The translations under genes were made by a program, and so were the position numbers. From assembly GCA_013397795.1 (NCBI GenBank), contig VZTJ01002463.1, positions 186,001 to 250,000 of the forward strand: a DNA stretch of 64,000 nt. The letters are read 5' to 3'. The notes beneath the pieces were generated by a model, which saw only the letters and a program-made list of their open reading frames with translations, did not search any database and had not been told where the DNA came from. This stretch comes from Orthonyx spaldingii. Its lineage: Eukaryota > Chordata > Aves > Passeriformes > Orthonychidae. Shown here piece by piece: positions 38,901-52,200 of the stretch (within the stretch, counting starts at the first letter, position 1; every line of letters begins with the position of its first letter).

Positions 38901-41900
38901 TCCTTCCCCAGAGCCTGCCACCTGAACCTCTTGCTAATCATTTCAAGGCTATTCGGAAGGTAGTCCCTGCATAATTTTTAGCTTAGCATAAAAAACTGCA
39001 TAATTGTTATTCATTTGGCTTGGCAGCTATTACACACCGAAGTGACCTCTGCTTCTCTGTTAATTATAAATAGTTTTGTCTATTGGATAAATTGAAGTGA
39101 ATTAGTTCAGTTTTAAGATCTTATCAATAATTTAAACGGCCGTTTCAAACAAATGAAATAGAAGAAAAAAACCACGCATAAAATAAAACACAACAAAGGA
39201 AAAGAACCAGCCTTACACAGAAAACGCCAACTTCCAAGTGTAAAGCACCAACAACTTGCTGATTTAGTAGTGAGGGCAGAATTCAATAATAAAGCTAAAT
39301 GAGGAACAAGCTTTATTTTTCCATGCGCGCAGACCCAAGCATTTGCTGTGGAGCAGGAAGAGTTTGGAGGTCTGGTCCCTGCCCAGCACGGCAGGCCATT
39401 AGCCACAGCTGTCAGAGACATCTGCCTGACCTGATTACCGTCAAAGCCAAGCGGCACCGGCGTTGCTGTCAGCCCACCACAACACCCCTTCCCTCCACAC
39501 TCAGCTGCCGCCCAGCAATCAGGCTTCTGCTAGACCACACTTGAAACAGAGCTCAGAAATGGCTTTATTCTTGAACAAGGTCATGGTTGGGTGAAATGCA
39601 TGTGCAAGGTTGATGGTATCATCAAGCCCTGAAGAAACAACATCTCTTCATTTCTGCTAGGAAACATCAGCTGGAGTTTCTTTCTGGTATCTGGTAAGAT
39701 AAGCTCTAGTCATAAAAAATGCATACAGCATAAGGTCAGGTTTCATTTTGTTCTGTGATTCATTTTAAGCCTCTGGAGAGGCCATCCAATGTGAAGACTT
39801 CACAGAGACAATTGCAAGAGACTACAGCAAAGGGAAGGAGCTAAGCACTGATTTGTCTATGTAACTATATTAGAGGCAAAAAGAAAGCTCTTTTCTTTAC
39901 AAATAATGTGCAGAGGTGAGCAATGGCAAGAGAAGATTTGCTGTAACAGATAATACTGCTCACTTTATGAACCCTACTGAAAGCTCCACCAATTTGTGTC
40001 TAACACTGGGGATTACATTAAATGATGGGTGGGAGCATCACCAACTTTGAGTCTTTGCCTTAAGTTCTTTCTTATGACACAGGAAGGTTTTCTCTTCCCC
40101 AACCCCTCCAACACATCCAGGTTTTACGTCAATCTTTAGTTTTGATTGGTTTTAATTGCTAATACAGTTTAATGAAAGCACAAGCCAACAACACATGGAC
40201 TTACCCACCTGCCGTGGACAAGGGTATAAATGAAATGTCACACAAACATGTGCAAGGTCAGTCCCACCTCGGAATCACCACTAATTCACCACAGCCAAAA
40301 TCCCTGATTCTGAGGTTGAAATATATCAAAAGCATTCACACTTATCACTGCTGAGCATCCCCTCCTTCATCTCTGATAACCTCCAACCCTGGTCAATGCT
40401 GGCAGAAGTGTGCTTTGTTCCCAAATCCCCCATTGGGTCATTCTGCAACAACTCTTCAGGATTTCCTGAAAGCCTGGAATATTTACTCACAGCTACAGCA
40501 CTTTTCTTATCTCACTGAGCAAACAGTTGGACACAAAATGCTGAGGAAATCTGTGAAAGAAAGAAAGATAGCAAAAACACATAATGACTGGTGGTAATAC
40601 CACTGATTGCCTTCAATTTGTAAGCAGGAGGAAGTGATTTCTGACCAGAAAATAACAGATTTCAGAACCTTACACAATCATTACATTTCTTTTCATATAT
40701 ACTGAATATCTTTCACTCACAAAAACACCTTTTTCCTCCTACCATTTGTCATTCACCCAAAAGATGAAATTAATTTAAAATGGAACATGAAATTAATTCC
40801 AAATGCAATAAAGCAGAACTGTTGTAGATATCTCTTTTGTATTTGGGGGAAAATTTTGCCTAATACAATACTGCACATAAAGCAAGCTTTGACTTTCAAT
40901 ACATAAGGGATCCTTTTGCTTCTTGTATCAAAGAGGACAGTGGATGGAACCTTAAAAATTATAAACCCTTTCATTTTAAAAGTAAAGTAAAAGCAGAAAC
41001 TACAAAAAGAAATGTAAGTGTAATATATTAAAGAACCAAGGAATACCTAAAATATTAGAGATGTGACAAAAAAAGGAATACTGAGAACATTTGAGAACAT
41101 TTGCTCAATCATAATGAGGCTTGGAAAACAAGGAAGACACCCCACGTGTCCCCAAGGAGCTGTCACAAGCCCCAGCCTGAGCAACTCAAACAACTGAGTC
41201 TATCAGAAGATAAAGACCTTCCAAATGTATTTGTTCTCCACATTTAATATTAATCAAAGAGCATTATAAATTTCAAACATCACTCGAGTGTTCTAGCTGT
41301 AGGGGAAGAAACACTGGCTTGATAAAAGTAATGCAAAACAACATCCATAAATGTGTAAACCAATAATAAAATAAAAAAGGAGAAAACAGTTGATTGAACA
41401 AATGGTCTTTTGAAGCTGGGTTTTGGTTTGCACAGAAAGAGCTGGGCTACTGGAAAAATCCACAAAAGGCAAGATAAAGGTTCTTGACCCCACATGGTGA
41501 TCCTTGCCCTTCTGTTGACTATTTGTTTTGGTCCCAGAATTTAGCAGCAGCTTCCCAAACCATTGCCCACATCAAAGGCTGCCAGCTAATGGGCTGAGCT
41601 CGGGGCTGGGGCAATGTGCTCCTAAGAACATTATTAAGGAAAAAAATGGAGGCTAACCAAGCAGGCAGGTGAAAGGATGGACGCTAGAGATGGTAGTGAT
41701 GCCTGACCTGCACTCAGAGCACACCAAGGCACCTTGGCTGACCAGGTGTTACAACCCACCTGTGTCCCACACATGACCACCAGCATTTGCTGTTAGTATG
41801 GAATGGGCTCAGGACGACCAAATCTCCAGCTCCAGCACCCATCATGTTGCAGCAGCTGTTGTTCACAGCCCCGGTGACATGTCCTGAGCAGAGGTCCCAG

Positions 41901-42615
41901 AAAAGAAAAGGGTTGGTGGTACCACAGTTCCAGCAATACAACCTGCCCCTTCCTGCCACCACAGCTTCGCTGCTAGTGATGATGCTCAACACTATTTTTT
42001 TTTAAATGTTGGTGTCTTCAGCTATTTGCTGTTGATTCACAGCTTGACAAGGAAAATGGAATGCATCTCATGTTGCAAACACTTCTCCATCACAATCATT
42101 TGGGGTAAATTGTGCTACTTCTAGGTACTGAGATGACTAATCTCAGCTGCACTTACATCCTTGTGTGCCAGGATTTGAAAACATTTAGCAGTGCTAAACC
42201 CAAATAAAAATATAAGAGCTGCCAGTTCTATCACTCTGAATATATTTTAGAACTAAGATCCAGTTGCAGGAGGATCCCTTCATTTGTTTCGAACCTCTTA
42301 TTAGTGATGCGAGTGGTTTTTGTTTTTTTAACAGAGCTTCAGAATTTGAGATGGACCAAATCCAGAATTTCCTGGTACTTACATTGACATATAAGGTGTT
42401 AAACAGCATCAACACATGGGAAAAAGACTGGGCTTGCCAGATTAAACACTGTGTGGAAGCTTTGTGAATGGTTTTTCCTAGATAAGACCTTGTGGAAGTT
42501 ATTTGTAGATTATACTCCAAGTGAGTACATAAAGTATGCTGTATTCAGGTAACTCTACCCAATTTTCCTAAGTGTCCTGAAGCACTTTTGGAACATGAGA
42601 GGTGGGGGGGGCGGG
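35972..42615. other. Unique non-coding DNA, no gene seen
   Basis: No gene is recognised. The block 38770-39130 is AT-rich, with the exact direct repeat CTGCATAATT at 38967-38976 and 38996-39005. It is followed at about 39326-39500 by a GC-rich patch with eight CpGs. Other direct repeats are GAGAACATTT x2 in tandem (41083-41102) and ATGAAATTAATT x2 (40764-40775, 40787-40798). The right end is G-rich and runs into the assembly gap. Confidence 0.55.
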
Positions 42616-42688
42616 NNNNNNNNNNNNNNNNNNNNNNNNNNNNNNNNNNNNNNNNNNNNNNNNNNNNNNNNNNNNNNNNNNNNNNNNN
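42616..42688. other. Assembly gap (73 N)
   Basis: Seventy-three undetermined bases. The sequence just before it has a G8 run followed by a GCGGG block, and G runs and GTG repeats follow within 80 bp, so the missing DNA is probably G-rich. Two minus-strand open frames that appear to cross this point consist largely of unknown residues and are not real. Confidence 0.99.
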
Positions 42689-43664
42689 GGCAGTGTGGTT
42701 GGCTATGTGGTGGTGGTGAGGCTTTTTTGTTAGTTTGAGGGGCTTTGATACTATTTCGGGGGGTTTTTTCCCCAAATCTACTCACCTGGCTGCCTCACAT
42801 GTCTTGTTATTGCTATAAAGACACAGCATCCCACTTCCATCTCACCTGGAAAGCAAGAGCCTGTCCCAGAGAACGATGCTGGTGGAATTGCACTCCACCC
42901 GGCACTGGTTTACGGCAGGGTTTATGCTCACATATATACCATGCACACTGAGGGGAACCTTTAGGACAAGGACAGTATAATTCATTTTGAGAAACATCTT
43001 CCTCCTGTTTAAGAGTTAGTATAAATTGAAATTCCTCAAGGGAACCAGGCATGATATTTTTCATTTTCTCAGAATCCATAAGGTTTGTTGTTAGATTTAT
43101 TCCTGTATTATTATTGATTATATAAGGGCTGAGGATGGGGCTGAGCTAGAATCTAAACTCTCTTTTTTCTTTTTGTTTTTAAGTACAGGTTTCATGTCAG
43201 TGCCATTGATTTTCAAAACAAAAGGGGCACTGAAACCTGAATTTTTCAAGCAGATTTTGGAGCCAAGAATGCATAGCTCATTCACCTGGGTAACACTTGA
43301 ACCATAATTCTTTTTTATTCAACTCCACCGACTTTCTGTTTGGAATTCCAGTTTATCTTCCCACTCCTGCTTGGTTAAACACCATCTAGTGCCACAGCCA
43401 AGAATCACATCTTATATTAGCAGCAACAAACAAGAAGAAAAAAAAACCAAACCAAACACAAAACAAAACATCCAGCCTTATTTCTACAATACCTGGGAAT
43501 TCTGAAAAATTCTTAAACTTAATCCTCAAAAAAATCCTGAAATGTAACCCTTACAGTATCTCCCAGGTTCAGAACTGAAGCAGAAGATACAGCATGAATG
43601 GGACAAAAACAAATAAAAAGCTATCTTATATGATACCACTTTCATTTATTTATTCATTTTACTT
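42689..43664. other. Non-coding DNA with an A-rich tract
   Basis: No gene is seen. G- and T-rich sequence follows the gap (to about 42775), then ordinary AT-rich DNA. An A/C-rich low-complexity tract lies at 43431-43470. Confidence 0.6.
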
Positions 43665-43868
43665 TTACTCTCCCCTGTGAGGGTGGTGAGGCCCTGGCAC
43701 AGGTTGCCCAGAGAAGCTGTGGCTGCCCCATCCCTGGAAGTGTCCAAGGCCAGGTTGGATGGGGTTCGGAGCAACCTGGGATAGTGGAAGGTGTCCCTGC
43801 CCGGGGCAGGGAGGTTGGAACTGGAAGCTCCATGAGGTCCCTTCCAACTCAAACCATTCCATGATAAT
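43665..43868 (+). mobile_element. CR1 LINE fragment (3' end), well preserved
   Basis: Plus-strand CR1 3' end with close matches throughout: 'gagggtggtgaggccctggc', 'acaggttgcccagagaagct', 'catccctggaagtgtccaag', 'tggaaggtgtccctgcccgg', 'gaggtcccttccaactcaaa' and 'ccattccatgataatgg'. It has fewer mismatches to the family pattern than most copies here, suggesting a younger insertion. It is 5' truncated with no coding domain; open frames on both strands through it (to 104 codons) are repeat-derived. Confidence 0.95.
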
Positions 43869-46800
43869 GGTGCAGGATGTTGCTTTGGGAGAGCTTACAG
43901 AAGGACACAAACACAGGAGATACAGAATCAAGGAAGTTCTCTTCCTCTCCTCATTAGGGAGGGGGATAAGATGCAGCATGTTTGAAGTCAGGTTATTTCT
44001 CCACTATATACAATCTTTTAATATTCCTTCTGCTTAACTCTAGAGATAAATCATCATTATCAACAGTCAATAGTTGGCACTAGAGAAGATCAGGGACATT
44101 ATTCTTGCTCAGGACAAGCCCTTGGGAGCTGTCATGCAATTCCTGGCACACAGGCACACATCGGTGCACCTTTACACCTCTCCCACCACCCGGATGCAGG
44201 GTCCTGCTCATTCTTTGGAGGAGCAGGAGCTGTGAGAAAACTACAGCTCTGCCTTCAGCACTCAGTGATGGAAGGACTCTCATCACCCTCCTGACTGATC
44301 TCTTCATCACCGTGTGAGAACAGTGAAGTCACAGGCCTCGCATGTCACCCGTCAGCCGAACAGCCCAGTCTTCCTCCTGCTCATAGCATTTGAGCTCTTT
44401 CATCCCTGGGCAGCAACAGAAAGCTCCCACATTCATCACTGCCCCTGCTGGGTTACACCTCAGGGCTGAGCATTCTCAAATCCCTGACAATAGTGACTGG
44501 ATGTTAATCACGATGAGTGCACCGATCTCACTGTAGTTTACATCACATGAGGACATGGCCATAACATTTATTAAATTAAAGTATTTGGGAAACCTCTGTA
44601 GAGTGCACTAAAGCACACAGAGCCTTATCTGAGGTCAGCCAGATGCTGCAGCAGTTATGGTCTTCATTAAGTCATTGAATATTAATGACAAATTAACACA
44701 AACTTTAAACAAGAAGCAAATTTTCACTTCCAGACTCTTCTAATGAATTGAGTTGTATATGTTTTCAAGGTAGCAGTGATCTGACAGGCAATATTTTTCA
44801 AATAATTCATTCACTCCATTTCTAGCTATTTTTAACTTCCCAACAGCCAAGAACCCATTGATTGTACCTTTAATTACTGTTCACAGTCACATCTGCCCCT
44901 GATACTCAAACAGAAAAAATTAGTTAAACGCTGCAAATCAATTTCTCACTTTTTAAATCATTAAATGACTGTCTTTTTCTGCATTCCGTTTTTAACAGTC
45001 CTACAACTGAGAGAGGGGGGGGAAAACGGAACAAAAACTGCTGGTTTTGGAAAGTAAGGAATCAAATTCAGTCCAAGTTCCTCTTCCTGCTCCTCATGAC
45101 TCTCATCAATCACTTTAAAATAATTGTACCAGGTTTCTAACCTGGAGTTGTTTTGCTCAATAAAGCACAGACAAGTGAGTGCTGATGGAGAGAGGGGACA
45201 TTCTAACACCCGGCATGCGCACATGTACACCTCTCCATCCCCGTTTTCCTTGGAACAAATGCCGTTATAATTTCTTCAAAGAATCAATAATGCCCATTTC
45301 CAGAGCCCAGCACTGCTTGAGATGCAGATTGCATAGGGAGACCGAAAATTTATTGCATTGTAAACGTAGGCAGAAGGTGGCAGGTAAGCTGTAATTAAGG
45401 TTTTGCTGATAATAAAAAATAGGGGGAAATAAGCAGACTCCATAGTCAGTAAATGCTGGTGCTGCTGCACAATCACCCCATTTTCCAGGAAAACTGCAGT
45501 ACGAGGCCCTTTTTCTGCACAATTAGCCTAAGAAAGGGTGGTTTACACATTTTCAACCCTCCAAAATGCTGGCATCCTGTCTGCCCTCCCTCAACTCTCA
45601 ATGTCTCCTGACATTCCACTCCCAGCATTTGGGTCTTATTTGCATTCTTTGGAAATCTCATCTTACATTCTTTATTCTTGCTACCTTCTTTTATCTGGAA
45701 AGCAAAACCTAAGACAGACCTTTACCATCACACAGCTGATGCATTTTATTTATTCTTCCTTGCATCAGACCTGGCAGTGCACAAGCTGGTGGGGACGGAG
45801 GTGTTTAATGGAAACCCAGGGTCTTCCTGCAAGGGTTTATCTCATGAACAGGCAGGAAGCTGGTCTGTCCTTCATTCCCCCATGTGTCCCTCCACCTGCT
45901 TCAGCAAAGTTTTATATTGTGTCTGACTCTGTAAAAAGACAGAAAGCAAAAACCCAAACCTAATACCTATTTTCCTTTTCTTTCCCCTCCTTTCACAACT
46001 CTACTTGATTTTCAGATGTCTGTTCTTGTCCCAGGGTTGGGATTGCTCACTACTAATTATCCAATAAAAATAGAGTTGAAGTATTAAATCTATCCCTAGT
46101 TAACCCGATGTCTTTAATAATAAAAGAGATTTTGCACTAGGGATAAATACTGTATCTCATTTTCCACCTCTTACAAGTCTCCTGTCACTCCACACTTATT
46201 AATACTGCTACTAATATACTGCTCCCAGTCAGCCACTAAAATAGTTTGGTTATTCCTATTAATTCACCAATAAAATGCAGTTTCACAGTGCAATAAAGAA
46301 GGTTTTGTTGCTTATGGGCTTGTTGGCAGCATCTATTTGTCCAATTTGTCAAGATTTTCCCTCTTTTTCTGATACTATAGCCAAGTAAAACCTCTGGTAT
46401 ACAATATGGTGAGAAAACAGTATCTGATCCCATGGCAGGCGTCGCTGGCTTCTCCCTGGGTATTTGGCAGTGGCTGATGGCACAGACAAGTGTCCATCCC
46501 TTCAGGTTAAGGGTGAATGGATGCTGCAACAACCTCTTCCCAGAAAGAAAAAAAACTGCTTTGTGGTTAAAATTCAGAATACTTCATTTTCTGAGAGAGA
46601 AGAGCACCCTCCAGCAGTAGGAACTATGTGTGCTCTTAAGAGGTGGGAGATCCCAGTAGTAGGAACAGAGGCTGCTGTTCACACCACAGAGTCACAAACA
46701 TGCAATGTAGCTTCTAAATTAGCAATTTCATGTGAATTTATTAACTTCTCAGTTCACTCTATGAAAGAAAGAACTGGAGATGACACTTCCCTTACAAATA

Positions 46801-48997
46801 TAACTATTGGCAATCACCGATAGCCTTGTAATGGGTGTTTGAATTGCAAAAGTCCCCTGAAATTCTCCTGTACACCTCCCTGGACAAAGATGCAACACAC
46901 TTCCCTATGACACACCCAAGATTTCACTAAAGAGACCAGTCAAAATGCTCCAGAAAAAGAGAGGATGCTCAAAGTCTTTTCAACAGCAAAGAATTTATTA
47001 GGCAAAGTACTCGAATGGTCAGGTATAGACAGGTAAGTACAACTGCACAGTCACACCATTTGGACAGTGTTACATCCACTGATGCTCTTCCCTTTCAGTT
47101 TGTTCTTACTCCTTGTGAGCCAGTGAGATTTGCTGGGACCCATAAGAACAGGCAAAGAAACAGCAGCAGACAGAGCTGCCAGAGAACCCAGCACAGCGTG
47201 GGGAAGTTTGGGATCAAACACTACACAGCAAGAATTTATAAAACAGGACAACTCAATTGTTGATTTGAGGAATTGGGCCAGGATTTTTAAACTGGATAAT
47301 GTTACGGCTTTGGATTCTGAATCCTAACTCATAAGCAGCCAGTGTGACTGTGCAATACTGTCCTCTGTTGGAAACAGCTCACCAGACCAACCTGGAGCAC
47401 TGCTAGGCATCCTCTGCCTCTGCTCACAGGAAAAAGGCCATCATTTGCTAGGACTGAACATCTGCTGTGATTCTGCTGATGTTGTCTGTGAGGCCTTCCT
47501 CAGCATTATGCATCACCCACAAGTTGTTCCAAAATATCGTGCTTTGGTTTTGCTTTGTGTTTATTGGGTACTGGTAGCAGTAAAAAGGCTTTGCACAAGA
47601 GAGCCATTGAATTAATACAAGCAGAGTTACTGTGCAGGCTTTATAATCTTTCTTGTGCACCAAGCTCAAAATCTCTAACATTTATTAGGAGAAGGGATCC
47701 TGACAGAAATGCTGTGAGGTGCCCCATAAATATCCCAGTGCTAGAAGGGGAACCCAGTGACCTTCTGGAAGAGCTGCCATTGGTAACTCCACCTACTTGC
47801 AGGGACAGGACCCAGGATAAGGCATCATTTTTAGAGCTACCCTCTCTGGAGACTGGGAATAATAAAGCTGATTCACAGGTGCTGCAGAAGAAGGACGATA
47901 GCTCACGGTGTGCCAGGAGGAGGATAACAGTGCAGGGGCTGGTAGACACCTGCCTCTTGCACCATCCAGCCTTGCTCTGAAGATCTGGAAAATAAAGCAG
48001 GGGTTGCTGCAGCATGGAAGAGGGAGGCTCCATGGCAGAGCAAAGGGGCTCCAGTAGCACAAATGCTGGCTATCTGCTGCTGTCTCCTCCAGAGCTGCAC
48101 TTACTTTCCTCCCTCCTCCTCAAGGAAAGACATTTCCTGACTTCACCACATGGCATCCCATCCTTCTCTCCATTTTGTAAAACCATATTTTTCTATTTTC
48201 AGTCTCTGTTGTCTTCTTCAAGGTCTTTGTCTTTCTATCATAATAGAAGGAGATGGGGAATATTCTCAAACTCTGGCTAGTTTGCCTTTCTAATGGATGT
48301 GGATTGGACAGACTGGAAGGTCAGGCATCTGTCTGCTGCAACAGCCACAGCCTCTTTCCCAAAGAGCAACTAGACCTGCCAAAGCGGCCGGTGAGATAGA
48401 GGAAAAATAGCATGACTTCTTTCAGAGTCTGATTTTACATAAAGGGACATCTTTCTGCTGATGCATGACCTGGGTTCAGGTGTTTTCTATCTAAGAGGGC
48501 AAGATGCTGTGTGTCACCACTGCTCCGTCGTCTCTTCCCTCTTGATGCCAGTGCTGATGACATTGTCCTCTGCAAGACTGTCTACAGCAGGGAGAGTTCA
48601 CACTGCTATTGTGAGGGGCCTTGCAGTCATTAGTCTCCAAAATTGCTTTCCACGGTGTACAAGAGACATAACAAATGGCTAATTTAATAAAATTGTGTTG
48701 GTTCATTCAGCCAGAGAAGCAAAGATAATAGCAGCTGATTCTGGAAAAAATTGGAAGTCACTTGGATGTCGTGAGTTCGAAGTTCTGGTAATGGGAACAG
48801 CAATTGCCAGGTTTCAGCTGGTCCCTGCTCCCTCCTCTCCATCTGCTGCGCTGATGTATTGTTGTGGAGGGAGGGGAAAGCCAGAGTGGAATGGCCCAGG
48901 AGGAGGCATTGCAGCTAAAGAACAGTCGCAATGGGGATATTGCAGAGGTGCTTGCTGTCAGAAATTGCCCTGTGCTAATAGCATTAAGAGCTTCCAC
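43869..48997. other. Unique non-coding DNA, no gene seen
   Basis: No gene is recognised. The block 44560-44900 is AT-rich with homeodomain-like words and an imperfect palindrome (GTCATT...AATGAC, 44671-44689). A G8 run lies near 45015. Overlapping frames at 47555-47980 (plus, 141 codons) and 47641-48060 (minus, 139 codons) coincide on opposite strands without recognisable domains and are most easily read as chance. Confidence 0.55.
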
Positions 48998-49215
48998 ATA
49001 GAATCACAGAATCCTTATAGTTGGAAAGGACTTCTAAGATCACTGAGTCCAACCATTAACCTGGCACTGCCGGGTCCACCACCAAGCCATGTCCCTAAGA
49101 ACCACACCTACGTGTTTGTTGAACACTTCAGGAGATGATGATTCCACAACTTCCATGGGCAGTCTGTCAATCCCAACAATCAGCCATTCAGGCACCCTAA
49201 ATCCAACCCTTCATT
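48998..49215 (-). mobile_element. CR1 LINE fragment, second subfamily
   Basis: Minus-strand CR1 with 'atagaatcacagaatcctta', 'gttggaaaggacttctaaga', 'gagtccaaccattaacctgg', 'caccaccaagccatgtccct' and 'ttccatgggcagtctgtcaa', then fading at about 49215. It shares its central block with the copy at 27234, so both come from the same CR1 subfamily. The plus-strand 147-codon frame at 48695-49138 runs through it antisense. Confidence 0.92.
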
Positions 49216-52200
49216 CTCTTCGCTCCCTGTTACAGAGGTGTCAGTCCTAAAGTTAAACAGGACAAAGTCCCTGCTCCAGTCCAGCACCAGCTCTTCATTC
49301 CACCAGTGAAAGCTTTGCTGTCAGTTCTAGTGAACACAAGAATGAGCTCTACATGGAGGATACAACCAGGTATGGGACTCGCACAGCAGAGACTGGAATT
49401 GCTCTGGCTGTGGGAATGACACAGGTTAGAGAAGAGGCAGAGCTGGCAGCAAAAAGCATGAGAAGCCCTTCATAGGTCTGCTCTGCTTCAGACCAGAACT
49501 CAGACATGTAAACATGTTGAATCAAAAACCACATTACACAAAGCACAGCCAGTGGTAGAGCAGATTGAATTTTTCTATTGGATGTTACAGATTCATAATC
49601 ATCATTGTCAGCACTGCAATAGCAATCGAGGTTAGATCATCAGCTTCCACATTACCTTAAAGGTGAAATGAAATGTTAAAATAAGTAATTGAAAAGGCCC
49701 CTTCCACCTCCTTTTACCCAAGAATAAATCTGAGTAACTCAGAGAAGCTCGCTGCCGAATGAGCAAACAATTTGATCACATAATCTTGTGGATGCAAGAT
49801 CTTTAATAGATTTTTAAACAGTCCTTACCCAGTGACCTTTAAACAATTTCTACTTATCATGTGTAAATTCATTATTTCCTAAAATGTTTTAATTTTGTAA
49901 TTAACTTGGATGCACTACTTGCATTCAATCTAGATTCAGAATGAAACTGAGTAGTTCTGAAGGAAATTTGGGAATGATGAACACCAGTTTTCTCACTCTA
50001 TCATTTTGGCTGTATGAGAACAAAGGGTTTTCCCCTGGTGCCTGCAGTTGCCAAAACCTTCCCACCACCCATGAGTGCCTCTGCAATGACAGAGCATGGC
50101 CCAACCTGGCTTAACAATGCTTTCCACCTATAAGAACATAGTCCCAGCTGTGCTGAAGGCATGACTGCTGGGCAAAACATCTGCACCACTGTCCTGGTGC
50201 CAGAGGCAAAATATGTACTAGGAGAAACAAAAGTTTACAATGGCTGCTTTCCTGTGCCACTGCTGTGTATGGATTTTCTGGTGTTTGTTAGGTATCCCTG
50301 TTCCAGCTCACAATTTCTTCTGACAAATTTTCCTGGGAATTTTAAGCCCTTTAGTTCACTGCCAGGATTTACTTGAAACAGGTTCAAAAGTCACAGGGGA
50401 AGCAAAAGCAGATGAGTAGATAGGAGTCTGAACGTGGTTTCCTTAGTTCTCTCTTTCCTGGGGAATTTTCATAGGTCCAAAGACCCATGAGGGTTTCCAG
50501 GAAAGCCCATTTCAGCTGTCCAGGCACCATTCCTGTGCCCGTTCCTAGGGAGAGTATTCGAGTTAAGATCAAGGATATGGGATGTTACAAAAATCCACTG
50601 CTCCTCCCTGCAGAGATTCCTTCCTGCTCCCCTTGGCCAGATGGCTGCATCATGCTGGACCTCCCTTCTCCTCCCTGAATCTCTCTCCTGCCACCTTCTC
50701 CACCACGTCAGGGACCTTGGTAAGTCCCTGGGGCACTGTTGGGCAGAAGCTCCCCTTCCTGAATGCTGTTTGTTTTTTAAAGAACTACAACACCCAAAAC
50801 AAGAACAAAGAAGGCAGACAGGCAACACCCATCACTGCGAACACCAGGAAAAGTCATGCTGGAGCTGTGGGAAGCACCCATTGACCCCAGCAGCATCCTT
50901 TTTATCACCTGATTTGCAAGAAGGGGCTCTCATGCATTTGATAAGGCACACATAGAAACACAGCTTCAAAACCATGAAGGAAAAAACACAACCTAAAAAA
51001 TCTGCTGTGCTTGAATTCTTGCAACTTCTTAGTAAAAGAGTCTCAAGTTTCCCAGCTCCCCGCCAAGCCCTCGGCAGCTGAACACCTGCACACTCCATCT
51101 GTCTCCACCTTCACAGATCACCTCCTGTTTCAATCACTCGCCACCAACCTGTCCCTCACTGCTTCCTCCAAACTATTTGTCTCTCCAGATCAAATGGGAC
51201 CAAAGCACTCCAGACCAAAGTCTGCACAGTCTGATTTCAGTCTGCTGCAAAGTGTAACCTTGGAAAAAAAAAACACTTCCCAGCAAATGGCTTCTACGTG
51301 TTCTTCACAGGTTTTCTTATCCATAAAAGCTTGTGCTGTGGTTTACTTGGCATTTAGGAATAAAAGTTAAAAGCTCCAGTACCAGCAGAAGTTAGAGAGG
51401 GGAAGAGGCACCATCAGTTGTGCCCCTGTAATTCAACACTTATTATAAAATACAAGGGTTTGGGAGGTCTAAACATAGAAAGGAAGAATTGGGCATAGAT
51501 GGAAAATATAACCTTTGATGAGTGACAAGTGAGGTTATACAGATGAATACTAATGAGGCAACTGTGAATAATTCATACTTGGGGTTCAAGGTAAAATGGT
51601 TTAACCTGATACCTTGGTAGTTGCGCTGTCTTGCTGGCCTCAGGAATATTATCTCAAAGAACAAGGTCTGAACATAATTCAGGTATTGGATGTTAACTCA
51701 TCCAGATGTATTTAAAAAAAGAAGAAAAAATATCACAGCTCACTCACAATTGTCTAAAAATTGCAGCACAAGCACTGCAGGTTGGATGACTTTCCTCCAA
51801 CCCCAACCTCCAACCTTGTTCCATGCCCACCAGTGCTTGCACCAGCACAACTGTTCCTCATTATGCTCCACATAAAGCTACAAAATTCTCACAAAGGTGA
51901 GCAAATTGGAGGAGTTTTGATCACAATTCATCATATCAAAAAGGAAAACACATTTCTTAAGGGAATATTATTTATCTTCCCAGGGAGAACCCAGTTTTCA
52001 AACTGGGCGCAGGTTCAAAATTTAGGATTGCGTTTTATACTGTTTCATCTTCTGCCTTGCCGAGTCCTTTACGCATTTTAGATTTTGAAATAGACTTACA
52101 CCTTGCGACAGAGTCCCAATTAACCAGTCCTCTGAGAGAAAGCCCTCTGTTCCTTCAGGAGGAAACCTGGACAACCACCAAAGTTATTTTTAACTATACT

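Noticed and set aside
42545..42785. Two minus-strand frames crossing the N gap
   Set aside because: They are open only because the gap bases are unknown.
45538..45963. 141-codon plus-strand open frame
   Set aside because: No recognisable domain; overlapped by another open plus frame of 82 codons.
47555..48060. Opposite-strand open frames of 141 and 139 codons
   Set aside because: They coincide on both strands without domains, which fits local stop depletion better than a gene.
48695..49138. 147-codon plus-strand open frame
   Set aside because: The last third runs antisense through a CR1 copy and the remainder has no recognisable domain.
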